From: Strongylocentrotus droebachiensis
Taxonomy: Eukaryota > Echinodermata > Echinoidea > Camarodonta > Strongylocentrotidae
Assembly: GCA_035222895.1 (NCBI GenBank)
Contig: JAVYIG010004971.1
Coordinates: forward strand, 1-64,000
Length of the DNA: 64,000 bases
Reading direction: 5' to 3'
Within the stretch, counting starts at the first letter, position 1. Every line of letters starts with the position of its first letter. This document shows, in pieces, positions 38,590-49,672 of the stretch. The notes below the pieces were generated by a model that searched no databases, was not told where the DNA came from, and saw only the letters and a list, made by a program, of their open reading frames with translations. Made by a program: the position numbers and the translations under genes.

Positions 38590-41500
38590 CTAACGCTAAC
38601 TATAGTAGCAGGAGACTGGAATTGTGTACTCAATGTCAAGAAAGACACTATACATGTTCAGGGAACAAACCGTTCCTATTACAAGAAACCGCTAAATTTT
38701 AGTAGATTGTTAAAGAAATACGAATTGTGTGATATCTGGAGGAAAATGAATGTGAATACTATTCAGTTTACCTGGAGAAATAAATATCTAAAACTTGCTT
38801 CAAGATTAGATTATTGGCTGGTCGATAAAAGTTTTTTAGGGAGAGTTGTAAACACAGATATCAGACCATCAATAAGAGCTGATCACAACGCAATTTCTTT
38901 AAAAATCAAAACAAAAACTGTTCAAAAGGGTCCAGGTTACTGGAAGCTGAACAGTCGTGTTCTGTCTGATGACTGCTATCATAAAAATATTTGTGATGTT
39001 ATTAGTTCAATGAATTCTCAAAATATGAGTCCCCTACAGAAATGGGAACTTTTGAAAATAAAGATACGTGAATTTACCCAAAAATATTGTAAACATAAAG
39101 TTGCAGATCAAAAAAATAGAAAAGGGTTTTTAGAAATGAAGCTTAATGTATTACAAAAATGTATTGATAACCAAAGTGGAAATAATGATAATGAAAACGA
39201 ATATAGGGTCATAAAAGAAGAGCTGGAAAATATATATAAAGTGGAATCTAAAGGAGCTGGTATCAGAGCTAAGGCAAGATGGATGGAAGAGGGAGAAAGA
39301 AGTACTAAATATTTTCTTAGTTTAGAAAAGAGAAATGCTAGCAGAAAAAACATAAATCAGCTGAAGACAGGAAATGGGAAAAGAATTATTGAAAAACAAG
39401 ACGAAATATTGAAAGAAACCGTTGATTTTTATAGTAAGTTGTATACTAAAGAAGATATTGATGTTAAAAATGCAGAAGATTATATTTTTTCTCAAAATAT
39501 TTCATCTCTCTCTGACGATGAAAATAAAATATGTGAAGGGTTATTAACACACAGAGAATGTAAACAAGCTGTATTCGCAATGAAGAAAAACAAAACTCCA
39601 GGCTCTGACGGAATAACCGCGGAATTCTATCAGGTGTTCTGGAATGAGATCTGTGATATTTTAGTTGCCGCTCTTAACGAGTGTTATGCTAATGAGAAAA
39701 TGTCGGATACTCAAAGGAAAGGAATAATTACTTTGATATACAAGAAAGGGGATCATCGGGAGCTGAAGAATTGGAGACCGATCACATTGCTGAATAGTGA
39801 TTATAAAATAATTGCAACAGTGCTTGCAAAACGTTTTCAAAAAGTAATTGGTAAAATTATTCATGAAAACCAGTCGGGTTACATAAGAGGTCGTCTGGCG
39901 GCTTGTAATGTAAGACTTACTAAAGATATCATAGAATACATGACAAGGAACGGTAAAAACGGTGCTCTTATGATGGTAGATTTTTCTAAAGCCTTTGATG
40001 TAATTGATGTAACTTTTATCAAAAAATGTCTGAGTAAATTTAATTTTGGACCTGTTTTCCAGAAGTGGGTAACAATTTTATACACAAATATTTCAAGTTC
40101 TGTAATTGTAAATGGTTGGTTATCTGAAACTTTTAGTGTTCTGAGAGGAATACGCCAAGGGTGTCCCCTCTCGGCCTTATTGTTTGTAATGGCCGCAGAA
40201 TTAATGGCAAATAAAGTGAGAGAAAATAAGGAAATCAAAGGTCTAGATATTGATGATAAAGGTATTGATCTGAAATTGCTGCAATATGCAGATGACACCT
40301 TATTTTATGTATCTGATATAAATTCTTTTGAAAATATTTTAATCGAATTAGAGGTTTTTGGCAAAGTTGCAGGACCGAAGTTAAATAGAGAAAAGACTGT
40401 CTTGATTTGGATTGGAACAGCCTGTCAACGATGGTCGTTAACTTGTTTTGGCTTACATTGGACAGATGGGCCAGTAAAATACTTAGGACATCATATCGCA
40501 CCTGATCTGCAGTGTGCTTTAAAGATTGATTGGGAAAATAAATTAGAAAAAATGCAAAAACTGCTAGATAACTGGAGAAAAAGAAACCTGACTTTGTTTG
40601 GAAGACTGACTATTATTAAATCACTTGCAATTAGTCAAGTAATACATTTAATGATTGTTGATATAATACCGTCTACTTTTTTGATAAAACTTAATAGCCT
40701 GATATTTAAATTTCTTTGGAAAAGTAAAATTGAAAAGGTAAAACGATGTATTGTTACTGAGGATTATTGTGAAGGAGGAATACGAATGATTGATGTTAAA
40801 AGGCAAATGTTTAGTTTTAGGTTGAAGTGGCTTGGGATGTTTTTAGATAATACAACAGGAAATTGGAAAGATATGTGTAAACATTGGTTTGACTGTTTGG
40901 GAGGGCTGCATCTACTCCTCAATTGCAATTATACTGATTATACTTTAAATCTCTTAAAACTTAGAAACGTCCCACATTTTTACATAGAAATATTACATGC
41001 ATGGTACCTCATAAACAAATACACATCCGCTGAATGTCAGACACAGAAGCATGTCGACGAAAATATTTTATGGTATAATCAAGATATTGTTTTTGAAAAG
41101 AAAATGTTATTTTATGAAGACTGGTATAAAAGTGGTATTATATACTTAAATGATATCTTTAAAGATGGTACTTTTGTTTCAGTAAATGAATTATTTATCC
41201 GCCTTAATACTAGAAGAAGTAAACAATTTTTGATTTTCGACTATACAAAGCTACAAAAATCAATTCCAAAAATTTGGATAAATGATAAGCATAGGGTACC
41301 TTTGGTTTTCAAAGACCATAACCTCTCTATCCCCCACTTTGTATTTGGAAAATCAGTTAAGCCTGTTAGTCTTTTGAGTAGTAAACAGTGGTATAATATG
41401 ATCAGTTTTGAACAAATTAAAATAAATAAATGTTGTTTGTATTGGGAAGATGTCTTACAGAAGGACGTTAAATGGTCTTCTGTTTTTGATAGGAATTTGA

Positions 41501-41964
41501 TTGGGATAAAAGATTTTCGTCTACGTGAATTTAATTTCAAGCTTTTATATAATATGTTACCAGTCCGTAACAATCTGTTCAAGTGGGGTCTCGCATACGA
41601 TAACCTTTGTTTAAAATGCAAAAAAACTGAAGATCTGCTTCATGCTTTCATTTCATGTAAGGCAAATGAAAGGTTCTTTAAGTATTTAAAGGACTTAGTT
41701 TTACGTGCTTTCAATCTTAGAATAGAGATAGATATTGTTTTATTACTCAAAATGAATTCGCAAACCGAAATCGATTTGATAATGACTATTGCTTTTTGGT
41801 CGATTTATAAAATGATTATTTTTCGTAATAAGTATGGGTATGATAATAGAGATTTGAGTTTGATTTACTTATTTAAGAGAGAAATGACTAACAGAATAGA
41901 AATAAACGAACATTTGAAAGTACAAAATATGAAATTTCCTGCGAACTTGCTTAGTTATATTTGA
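38590..41964 (+). CDS. LINE ORF2: partial endonuclease, reverse transcriptase, zinc knuckle
   Basis: The frame is open from just after a stop at 38587-38589 to TGA at 41962-41964, about 1124 codons with no internal stop. An ATG- or TTG-started version begins at 38707. Visible in order are the end of the AP-like endonuclease: AGDWN at 38608-38622, SRLDYWLV and RADHNAISL. Next comes reverse transcriptase: ENQSGYIRGR, motif A VDFSKAFD (Asp at 39979), motif B RQGCPLSALLF, motif C YADD (40285-40296) and KYLGHHI. Near the C-terminus is C-x2-C-x7-H-x4-C at 41608-41658. GPGYWKLN and the motif order match the L1/Tx1 group. The catalytic residues are intact, but the endonuclease lacks its first roughly 170 residues, so this copy should not be autonomous. 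Confidence 0.93.
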   Translation, partial: LTLTIVAGDWNCVLNVKKDTIHVQGTNRSYYKKPLNFSRLLKKYELCDIWRKMNVNTIQFTWRNKYLKLASRLDYWLVDKSFLGRVVNTDIRPSIRADHNAISLKIKTKTVQKGPGYWKLNSRVLSDDCYHKNICDVISSMNSQNMSPLQKWELLKIKIREFTQKYCKHKVADQKNRKGFLEMKLNVLQKCIDNQSGNNDNENEYRVIKEELENIYKVESKGAGIRAKARWMEEGERSTKYFLSLEKRNASRKNINQLKTGNGKRIIEKQDEILKETVDFYSKLYTKEDIDVKNAEDYIFSQNISSLSDDENKICEGLLTHRECKQAVFAMKKNKTPGSDGITAEFYQVFWNEICDILVAALNECYANEKMSDTQRKGIITLIYKKGDHRELKNWRPITLLNSDYKIIATVLAKRFQKVIGKIIHENQSGYIRGRLAACNVRLTKDIIEYMTRNGKNGALMMVDFSKAFDVIDVTFIKKCLSKFNFGPVFQKWVTILYTNISSSVIVNGWLSETFSVLRGIRQGCPLSALLFVMAAELMANKVRENKEIKGLDIDDKGIDLKLLQYADDTLFYVSDINSFENILIELEVFGKVAGPKLNREKTVLIWIGTACQRWSLTCFGLHWTDGPVKYLGHHIAPDLQCALKIDWENKLEKMQKLLDNWRKRNLTLFGRLTIIKSLAISQVIHLMIVDIIPSTFLIKLNSLIFKFLWKSKIEKVKRCIVTEDYCEGGIRMIDVKRQMFSFRLKWLGMFLDNTTGNWKDMCKHWFDCLGGLHLLLNCNYTDYTLNLLKLRNVPHFYIEILHAWYLINKYTSAECQTQKHVDENILWYNQDIVFEKKMLFYEDWYKSGIIYLNDIFKDGTFVSVNELFIRLNTRRSKQFLIFDYTKLQKSIPKIWINDKHRVPLVFKDHNLSIPHFVFGKSVKPVSLLSSKQWYNMISFEQIKINKCCLYWEDVLQKDVKWSSVFDRNLIGIKDFRLREFNFKLLYNMLPVRNNLFKWGLAYDNLCLKCKKTEDLLHAFISCKANERFFKYLKDLVLRAFNLRIEIDIVLLLKMNSQTEIDLIMTIAFWSIYKMIIFRNKYGYDNRDLSLIYLFKREMTNRIEINEHLKVQNMKFPANLLSYI

Positions 41965-42078
41965 GTAAATAACTTGTGTATTATTGATGTTCCATTGATT
42001 TGCTAAATTGTAAGCAAAATTATGTTACTGTTTGAATATTGAATAAACACCTCTAAGAGGCAAAGAGAAAAAAAAAAA
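38590..42078 (+). mobile_element. 5'-truncated L1/Tx1-type LINE
   Basis: This is a non-LTR retrotransposon with one long ORF, a 3'UTR of about 100 bases, an AATAAA near 42043 and an A-run at 42068-42078. The 5' part, most of the endonuclease domain, is missing, as is usual for incomplete target-primed reverse transcription. The exact 5' junction is uncertain (about 38590-38605), and no convincing target duplication was found. It is antisense to fascin, inside the probable leader intron. Confidence 0.9.
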
Positions 42079-44890
42079 TAGTTCTGATGTGGCCCTTTAA
42101 ACAAACCAGACAAAGCCTGAATGTGTCTCCCCAGACAGCCCTACTACACAAACTAGGAGATTTCATTCATGCTAACCACAGCTAATAACTCACGCAAGTC
42201 CTAGCGAAGGTCTTTACCTACAACAAGCAGGTCAGCCATTTTAAAGGGAATATTGGAAACTCCTGCTAAAAGCGAAATACTTGCTCAATTACTGATTGAT
42301 TTCAACAACTCCGAAACTCATAATACATATCCATGTCCGAACTATGAGAACATTATTCAGACATAACATGTCACTGATCAAACTAAGTCCCCCCCCCCCC
42401 CCCCCCATCTCTGCCTCTTCCCATATATTCGTAGTATTGATATAGCCTTGAATACTATCATACACGTTCATTAGTTATCAGCCAGAGCAAAGTGATTATG
42501 CTAATCACGTACAATACTGGGATTAAATGGTGTTCATTTCGAGGGGAGGGGTATATAAAAAACTTGTTTGGCCATATATACCCCTCGCAAAAGTGCAAGC
42601 TATAGTGATAAAAAGCATCGTGCGAGGTAGCCTTTTGACAAGGCCTCGTGACTCTGGCTAAGCGGCTGAGCTGAGTCTAGATACCCCGGGTGAACGCGCG
42701 ACCGAGTGACGAATGTCACGAGGCCTTTTGCAAAGTGGGTTTCACTGCTCCGCATGAATTATTCATAGATACATATTAGCATGCCAATACGCCTACTTTG
42801 GATTTATTGACCAATCAGAACGGCGATCTCCCAGGTGGCTTCGTTCGTGATTCGTTCCATGTAGAGGTCAGTGGTCTTAGCACGTACGTATAGTAGGCAT
42901 GTAGGTCCATGTTCGCACTACGTAGAGTTTACTGTGTGTGTGTGTGTGTGATGGATACTATATGCTGACGTCGTGCGAGGATATGTTCGCTGATTGGACA
43001 CTACGTTTTCTGAAGCGAGTTCCAGTCGGAAACAAGGGTTAACATAAGAAATCCAAACCAGATTGATAAAGGCCACAGGTCTGGACAATTCGCACTGGCG
43101 TTCATTCAGGTTTTCGCGATTAGTCTCTTTTTAGTCGCTCGGCGTCTATCAGGCATGTGGCCTTGTTTAAAGGCTACGTGCGAGGCAGATGGCACACTTT
43201 TAAAAGCGTTCCAGTCACGGGTATCCTGATTTAATGACTTTCATTTTGTGGAAGGGCATTTAGACCTCGTAAACTTTATAGGCGCAGACATCAGAATATT
43301 ATTTGTTTACAATAATGCTGGTATGTGAAAGGTCATTGACGGTAATATACTATAAATTACTATAGATCCGGCATGCATATGCACCATCGATTCCAAGAAT
43401 GTTATTTTACATCCAACATGACCGATCGGCTATATTATCATTTAATTTATAAGAATTACTCGATGATACTGCATATCGAATCGGCATAACGGTTTTAATA
43501 TTGTGAAAAGTCTGTTTCGTTGGAAATTATCCTATTACAATAATATTTGGTCTATTGTTACTCAATATAGATACTAATTTTCTTTTTATAATAATGAGTG
43601 CTCGAATACAAAATGGCAAAACGCTGAATTTGACCGATGATAGAACGAACAGTACCGTAAGGTAATAAACGAGTAGGCGATCCGCCCTGCTCTCACTGCA
43701 AAGAGGAATAGGAACAAGCTTTATAACATTCAAGAAAAACTTCCCAAATAGCTCCAGGATATGGCATATAAAAGAGACCCAAATCTTACAATCATTACAA
43801 CGTGGCAACTTCCCTGGTGGAGAATACTGCAGTACTGCTAATCCAAGTGGATAAGAGGAACATGATGGCTAAATTTTGAGATAGATCGGACCAATAATTT
43901 TGGACAGATTATGTTTGAAATATGAGATCTCTACCGCTATGCGATTATATCAAATTGCAATTTTGTCAGTGAGACAACACAACACAATACATCACGAATG
44001 TGTGTTTTTTTACCATGTGCAATATTATTGAGAGTATATTATTACAGGTCTTCTAAAAAAAAAAAATCTAGAGTCATAAATACTGAACAAAATACAAAAT
44101 GTTAGTCATTGTTTGTGTTGGAATAAATGGCCTTTCCTCCAAAGCATTTCGCTTTAAACTTGATAAAGGTTGGGTTTCCCTTATAGGTGTATTGCAATAA
44201 TAATAAGTGGAGAGCTGAAACAGGTCCGGATTCAATAATTATGGTCACCGCACACATCTACATCATGACTTCATCATCTAACTCCAGGCTGTCCACATAC
44301 GCGCTCGTAACCGCGCTTGTAATCTCGTAGCCAGTGGTTGCCATGGTAATTGATACTTTAAGCAGACGACACATGCGCTGCTAATCTTGCGAACTCCTCA
44401 CTCTCTTTTTACATTATTCGACAGCGCATGTCTACGAGCTTACGCGCTCCAATGAGAATCATGTGTCTGATGAGTAGGGAGTAATGTGTTTTCCAGGACG
44501 TTTCGCTTTGTAAGTATTGTGGGTTTCGGATCATAATTTCAGACAAAGAGTGACTAGCCCATATTTGCTAAAGATGGATATCAAACTGAAAGTTGAATAA
44601 TGAGGGATGTTTTTGTTGTCAACTTCGGCCTTGGGTCTTCTCTGTGTATGTAGTAATTGTACATTTATGTAGGCCTGTAAGTTCTAGATAATCACTCTGA
44701 CATGTTTGATTTTGACAAGTGTAATTAATTTCTTAACAATATACAGAACACTGTAAAGGCCCCTATATATTGTTGATCTGTAAACGGTTCCACACTAAAT
44801 TTAAGTAGAGTATAAACATAGTTAATGTTGTATCAAGACTTTTTGCGAAATAACGAATTTCTAAAATTCATTAATTTATTACCCATAACT
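42079..44890. other. Leader-intron segment with inverted repeats, no gene
   Basis: It contains C18 (42389-42406), two inverted repeats at 42546-42586 and 42640-42727, a TG microsatellite (42933-42950) and a moderately CpG-rich zone at 42600-43260. At 44366-44440 ACATGCGCTG and CAGCGCATGT form an inverted pair resembling NRF-1 half-sites. No coding exon is recognised. Confidence 0.5.
42546..42727. repeat. Two adjacent inverted repeats
   Basis: The first pair is GAGGGGTATATA (42546-42557) with its perfect complement at 42575-42586, loop 17 nt. The second pair is AAGGCCTCGTGAC (42640-42652) with its perfect complement at 42715-42727, loop 62 nt. They may be parts of an unrecognised element; no termini were identified. 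Confidence 0.65.
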
Positions 44891-44894
44891 TTAA

Positions 44895-45426
44895 AGGTAC
44901 TATGTCCCTTTTGCAGCCAACCTCAAATGCTGTAGAACTTTGCAGGAATTATGAATATGTCATGCATGTCCTATCTGTGAAATTTAAACGTTAGCAGTGT
45001 CCTCATATTCAAATTATGCAAGGAAACCCGTTTACTTGCTAGACTTCACTGTCAGACACTATTGAGTGACTGACTGGCTTTTTTTTCTCTTTGGTAATAC
45101 CATACATGAAAAGAGTTGTAAAGGGTAAATGAGCATTTGTCTACATCATTAACCCACTTCTTGTGATGGTCAAGATTAAACTGATTGAATCTTTGCGCAG
45201 CATAAAACGTATGACCATTCGGTACAATTGTCTGAAAATCAAGACTATTACTTTTGGGCTCTATAGCCCTAAAGTCGATTTGACAACTAATAGTCGTTAT
45301 TTTCCCACTTGAAGACGTTTTCAAGGCCCACCTTTTTTAGGGAAGTTCTAAATGAGTATTATCTTTCAAATGCAGTTGGAATTTAACTTTTTCATTTTTG
45401 GGGCCTGCAAATGGGACATAGTACCT
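44895..45426. mobile_element. TTAA-flanked MITE, copy A
   Basis: The ends are AGGTACTATGTCCC and its exact complement. The inverted repeat extends to 22 bp with one mismatch. Both sides are flanked by TTAA (44891-44894, 45427-45430). TTAA duplication is typical of piggyBac and Kolobok elements; which one is undecided. Length is 532 bp with no transposase. A minus-strand open frame of 90 codons (45324-45052) is partly shared with copy B, but the differences change amino acids freely, so it is probably not maintained. Confidence 0.85.
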
Positions 45427-46376
45427 TTAATACATTTTGATTCAATAAACAAGCATCACAACTTCCTGAACCCAAATTTGGAAGGAAGCTTGAACGACTT
45501 TGAATGTTTCACCCATCAGTATCATGAAGAACATCAAGGAGTTGGACAATCGGTTACTGAGAAGAATATAAGTTGTCATTCCCAAATAATTCTGAATATC
45601 AGGAAAGAAAGAAAACAGATTATTACTACATCATACATGATGTATGTTGAAGCTATAACTGAGCAGCGTCCATAGCTGGTATGCACTAGATAACATACAG
45701 CATGTAACGTGCACTGCAAATGTGTAAAATTTATTGTAGTCACAGTAGCACAGCTGGGTTACGTAACAGACGAGACAGACGTGTACCGGAACACGCACCG
45801 TTCAATTCAAGATGAATAACGGGATAACATGGTTTCAATTATTGAACGGAGCGGCATGGCCCACACGTCCATGATTATCAATATTGATTATATCAAACGG
45901 CTTGACAATAATACATCACTCACACGAGCCACAGTACACAGCTTACTAGCCTGTACTCGTCAAGCATAATTAACAAGGCTCTTTCAAATTCACAATGCCA
46001 ATAATTGCAATGCCATACTAACGAAACAGTGAGATGAGACGAACCTCAAACTCAAAGGCTAGATAAACTATCGCTAAGAAGTAGTCACATTTTCGTACAT
46101 CTGTAAATACTTTCAATTACGTTAATTCGTGTACAATATATTTTCACTCAACAGAATTACACATTAACATGCAACACACCTGCATACTTTCTCACAATAT
46201 TATTGTCGATAGCAACTACGGATCTAGCAATTTGTGAAAAACACCTGTTCGAAGCGAAGTCAAGTCCCCCTTACTACACACAGAAGCTAAGCCAAGTCAA
46301 CTCTCTCCTGTGTGCTGTACATGATTGAAAGTAAAATTAAATGATTACTGGTAGAAGTACACGATTCTTGTCTTAC
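45427..46376. other. Unique sequence between MITE A and the leader exon
   Basis: Nothing recognisable is seen apart from the donor region at its right edge. Confidence 0.5.
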
Positions 46377-46520
46377 CTGTAAAACAATGTTGTTTTGGTA
46401 TCAGTCAATTTTATCCACTTTCAAGTTTAATGTCAGCTCCAAACGGCTAAGCCAATGGTATCCTTAAGTTGAGTTTCGGCTTGAGATTCCAATGTTATAG
46501 TCCTCCGTCTCGATCTCCGC
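46377..46520 (-). other. Candidate non-coding leader exon of fascin
   Basis: The minus strand from about 46520 to 46377 contains no ATG and ends TTTTACAG|GTAAGAC, a near-perfect donor. Joined to the acceptor at 35792 it would make a leader of about 178 nt with no upstream ATG, and a 10.6-kb first intron. The 5' end is only an estimate, set about 25-30 bases from a TATA-like box. An alternative promoter near 42925-43000 (CCAAT at the minus-strand side, CRE-like ACGTCA, GCATATAG) cannot be excluded. Confidence 0.42.
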
Positions 46521-46544
46521 GCTGCCAAGACGCTAATGTACACG

Positions 46545-46724
46545 AATTATATGCGTGCGTGGGGGGTACACACTTCCTATCGCTGTGGTTCGGCGAACTG
46601 TACGCCAATATAATATGGCTATGGGGCTGTATAATGCAAAAGTAGGTGTGTTCGCTCTGCGTCGTGCGTCTATTGGATCCTAACAATGTAGAAGAAATGG
46701 GCGGGGCGCCGGTATCGTCACGTG
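46545..46724 (-). promoter_or_regulatory. Candidate fascin core promoter
   Basis: On the minus strand, reading towards fascin, the motifs in order are: E-box CACGTG (46719-46724), GC box on the plus strand GGGCGGGGC (46699-46707), CCAAT (ATTGG at 46672-46676), a second CCAAT in opposite orientation (46605-46609), and TATA-like GCATATAATT (46545-46554). CpG density is visibly higher than around it. Order and spacing fit a polymerase II promoter. That it drives fascin is inferred from strand, position and the donor site downstream. Confidence 0.45.
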
Positions 46725-47724
46725 ATCAAACTTCTCGACGAGTCACTTTTCTTGAGTTTTTTTTTAGAGAAAGAGATCTTTTTTTTTTAAATAGAGGCGT
46801 GCACACATATACATAGGCGGCAGGCCTATAGTATCAGAAAGAAGTATAACTGTGTGGTATGTTCTATTGCCAAATCATGTGATGTACATGTAGCAGTGAA
46901 ATTAATCAGTGATCTTTGAGGAAGTTCTTTTTCGATAATAGATCTCTTAACGTGGACTCTTTATGCTTGCCTTTTCCAAAACAAGAGCCCTCCTTCAGTC
47001 TCTGTGTATCGCATGCGTTGTATTTCAAGTTAATTTCGCTGAGCCTTGACAAACTAATTCACAACTAAATGTTCTGGTCCTTATATACCCCCTGAATTGT
47101 TGTTATTCTTGTATTATTTGTTTATTCGTTCCTAAAATTCTGACCCTCCATCGTCGGCCAGTCAGGGTTCCATATAAGGCAAGAACTCCGAAATGAATGA
47201 GTCAGTCACTAACCATGTAATTCACTTCCAGACATGTATTCAATCCTAGATTACTCCGAAACCACCAATAATTAAAACCCCTTCTTTATTTACAACCCGT
47301 TCCGAAAATAGAGAAAATAAAACCCGGACGCAAACTTTTACAAAAATAGAGCCCTATTCTTCAGCGATGACGTCATCGTGCGGCGCATTGGAGCTACTGT
47401 TGAATGGGGGAGATTTGGAAGCCCCTATTGACATTATAACGTCATTCCGAAAGAATGTTAAAGTTGAAAAAGAGTGTCATGACTGTCTGACAGTGCTTGG
47501 TTAAAAGTCGTGAATTTTTCACTATGCACCCGTGAAATGACTTGAAGTTTGGGTGAATGCCCATTGGCACAATGACGGCACGGGTGCATTTTTATCCCCC
47601 AGTCAAAGTCTTTGCTTCCCCACCAATTCATCCCTGTTCAAGTGTCTTTGGAGGTTCTTGCTCGTTTTTAATATTATATGTTTTTTGTTTGTTCGGAGAA
47701 GAAAATAAAACTACCTATTTTGTT
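46725..47724. other. Upstream region of the candidate fascin promoter
   Basis: It contains the CRE palindrome at 47365-47378 and a related TAACGTCA near 47439-47446. No coding segment is supported. Confidence 0.45.
47365..47378. promoter_or_regulatory. CRE/ATF palindrome
   Basis: A perfect 14-base palindrome, CGATGACGTCATCG, contains the full consensus TGACGTCA (47368-47375). An inverted CCAAT (ATTGG) follows about 10 bases on. It lies roughly 850 bp upstream of the candidate fascin transcription start. CREB/ATF binding is inferred from the motif alone. Confidence 0.4.
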
Positions 47725-47728
47725 TTAA

Positions 47729-48260
47729 AGGTACTATGTCCCTTTTGCAGCCAACCTCAAATTCTGTAGAACTTTGCATGAATTATGAATATGTCATGTA
47801 TGTCCTATCTGTGAAATTTAACCGTTAACAGTGTCCTCATATTCAAATTATGCAAGGAAAACGGTTTACTTGCTAGACTTCACTGTCAGACACTATTGAG
47901 TGACTGACTGGCTTTTTTCTTCTTTGGTAATAACATACATGAAAAGAGTTGTAAAGGGTACATGAGTATTTGTCTACATCAATAACCCACTTCTTGTGAT
48001 GGCCAAGATTAAACTGATTGAATCTTTGCGCAGCATAAAACGTATGACCATTCGGTACAATTGTCTGAAAATCAAGACTATTACTTTTGGGCTCTATAGC
48101 CCTAAAGTCGATTTGACAACTAATAGTCGTTATTTTCCCACTTGAAGACATTTTCAAGCCCCACCTTTTTTTAGGGAAGTTCTAAATTAGTATTATCTTT
48201 CAAATGCAGTTGGAATTTAACTTTTTCATTTTTTTGGAATGCAAATGGGACATAGTCCCT
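47729..48260. mobile_element. TTAA-flanked MITE, copy B
   Basis: Same orientation and same 532-bp length as copy A 2.8 kb earlier, roughly 95% identical by eye. The left end is AGGTACTATGTCCC; the right end carries GGGACATAGTCCCT with one change. TTAA flanks are at 47725-47728 and 48261-48264. It lies about 1.2 kb upstream of the candidate fascin promoter. Confidence 0.86.
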
Positions 48261-48264
48261 TTAA

Positions 48265-49627
48265 AAACATAAAACATAACATAATAGACTTTGTCATCAC
48301 GTCTGCAATATAGTTTCATCTTCTGTTTTCACTTTATTCGTTATTTCAATGTACGATGCAAGAAGAAGATATCAAGTGAATATATGTCCCTCATGGGCTA
48401 TTACTAACAATGGCAAAACCAGAAATTGATTAAAAGATTAGGGCGGAATTGTATTTGGGCAACGTGCAACAGACTCGTTGAGAGTTGGATTGAATTTTTG
48501 TCCCTGGGCCTTCGAAAGGGGAGGGGCGTACGCCAGCTTCCCCTTCTGCTAGATACCCGGGCCCCTGAAACCACAAAAGAAACATTAAAAAGTCCTTTAC
48601 CAAAGAGCGTTGTATATTCATTTTTGTATTATAAATAATTTTAAAAAGGCCGCCGAAATCACACCAAAATGCGCATTCCTATATCCATTTGGGATATGGA
48701 ATATCATATTTCTAAACAGCAATCAACGATTCATTTGAAACTAGATCCTCATTCGCATCTAGGGGAAACCAAGCATTATCAATACCACTCCAATGCGCTC
48801 GTTCGTTGGATATTCCCTTACCATGCCAACAGCGAGCAATATTCATTAGTGTAGTAATATGTATTAATGGAGTAGACCTTGATCGTGCATTACCATCGTT
48901 TGGAAAAATCTAATTAAAAGTGACGAGATTAAAAACAGTGCTAAACGGGTGCTCTTTTTCTTGTTGGTGTATATATCGTGTGTATCCTGTGATATATAAT
49001 TAAGATTATTTCGAGGTCAGGTACTGCCTAATAACAGTCGGAAAGAGATAGAAATATGACAGCGCAAAAGGGGGTGACAGGCTGGGAATTTATAGATAAA
49101 TAGATAGCCACGATAGAGAGTATGGACCTACTACGTAGAGTGGCAGCAATAGTAATGGTATTGACCGTCTATTTATTTATTTATTTGTCGTTTTATTGTG
49201 ACAGGGTAGCCCTTTCAGTTATAAAAACTGCTCGACCAAGGGGCCCTGTATCAACATAATCAAAAACATTTTTACAAAACATATAAACATACATAAGTTA
49301 TAATGAACACAAAAATTAAACAAGATAAAATATTGAAATAAATGAGGGGTACTATTTTAAACTATGTGAGAGAAAGGAGTTTGCAGTGTTTTTTAAATGA
49401 ATCCAGTGAGTTTAATAAACCGTTGAAGGGTTAATAAACTGGCTAGAACAAGATGTTGTTAGCGAAATGCACTGGAGGATATTGTCTTCTTGATTGAGAA
49501 TGAAAAATGCATTATTCCGACGGCATGGTTTGCTAAATTTACGCATTTACTTAAGAGGAATTAGATATAATGCTTAGAAACGGATCTTATATATATCGGG
49601 TATCAGGTTCTCCTTTTGTTTTCACCC

Positions 49628-49672
<45 letters not shown>

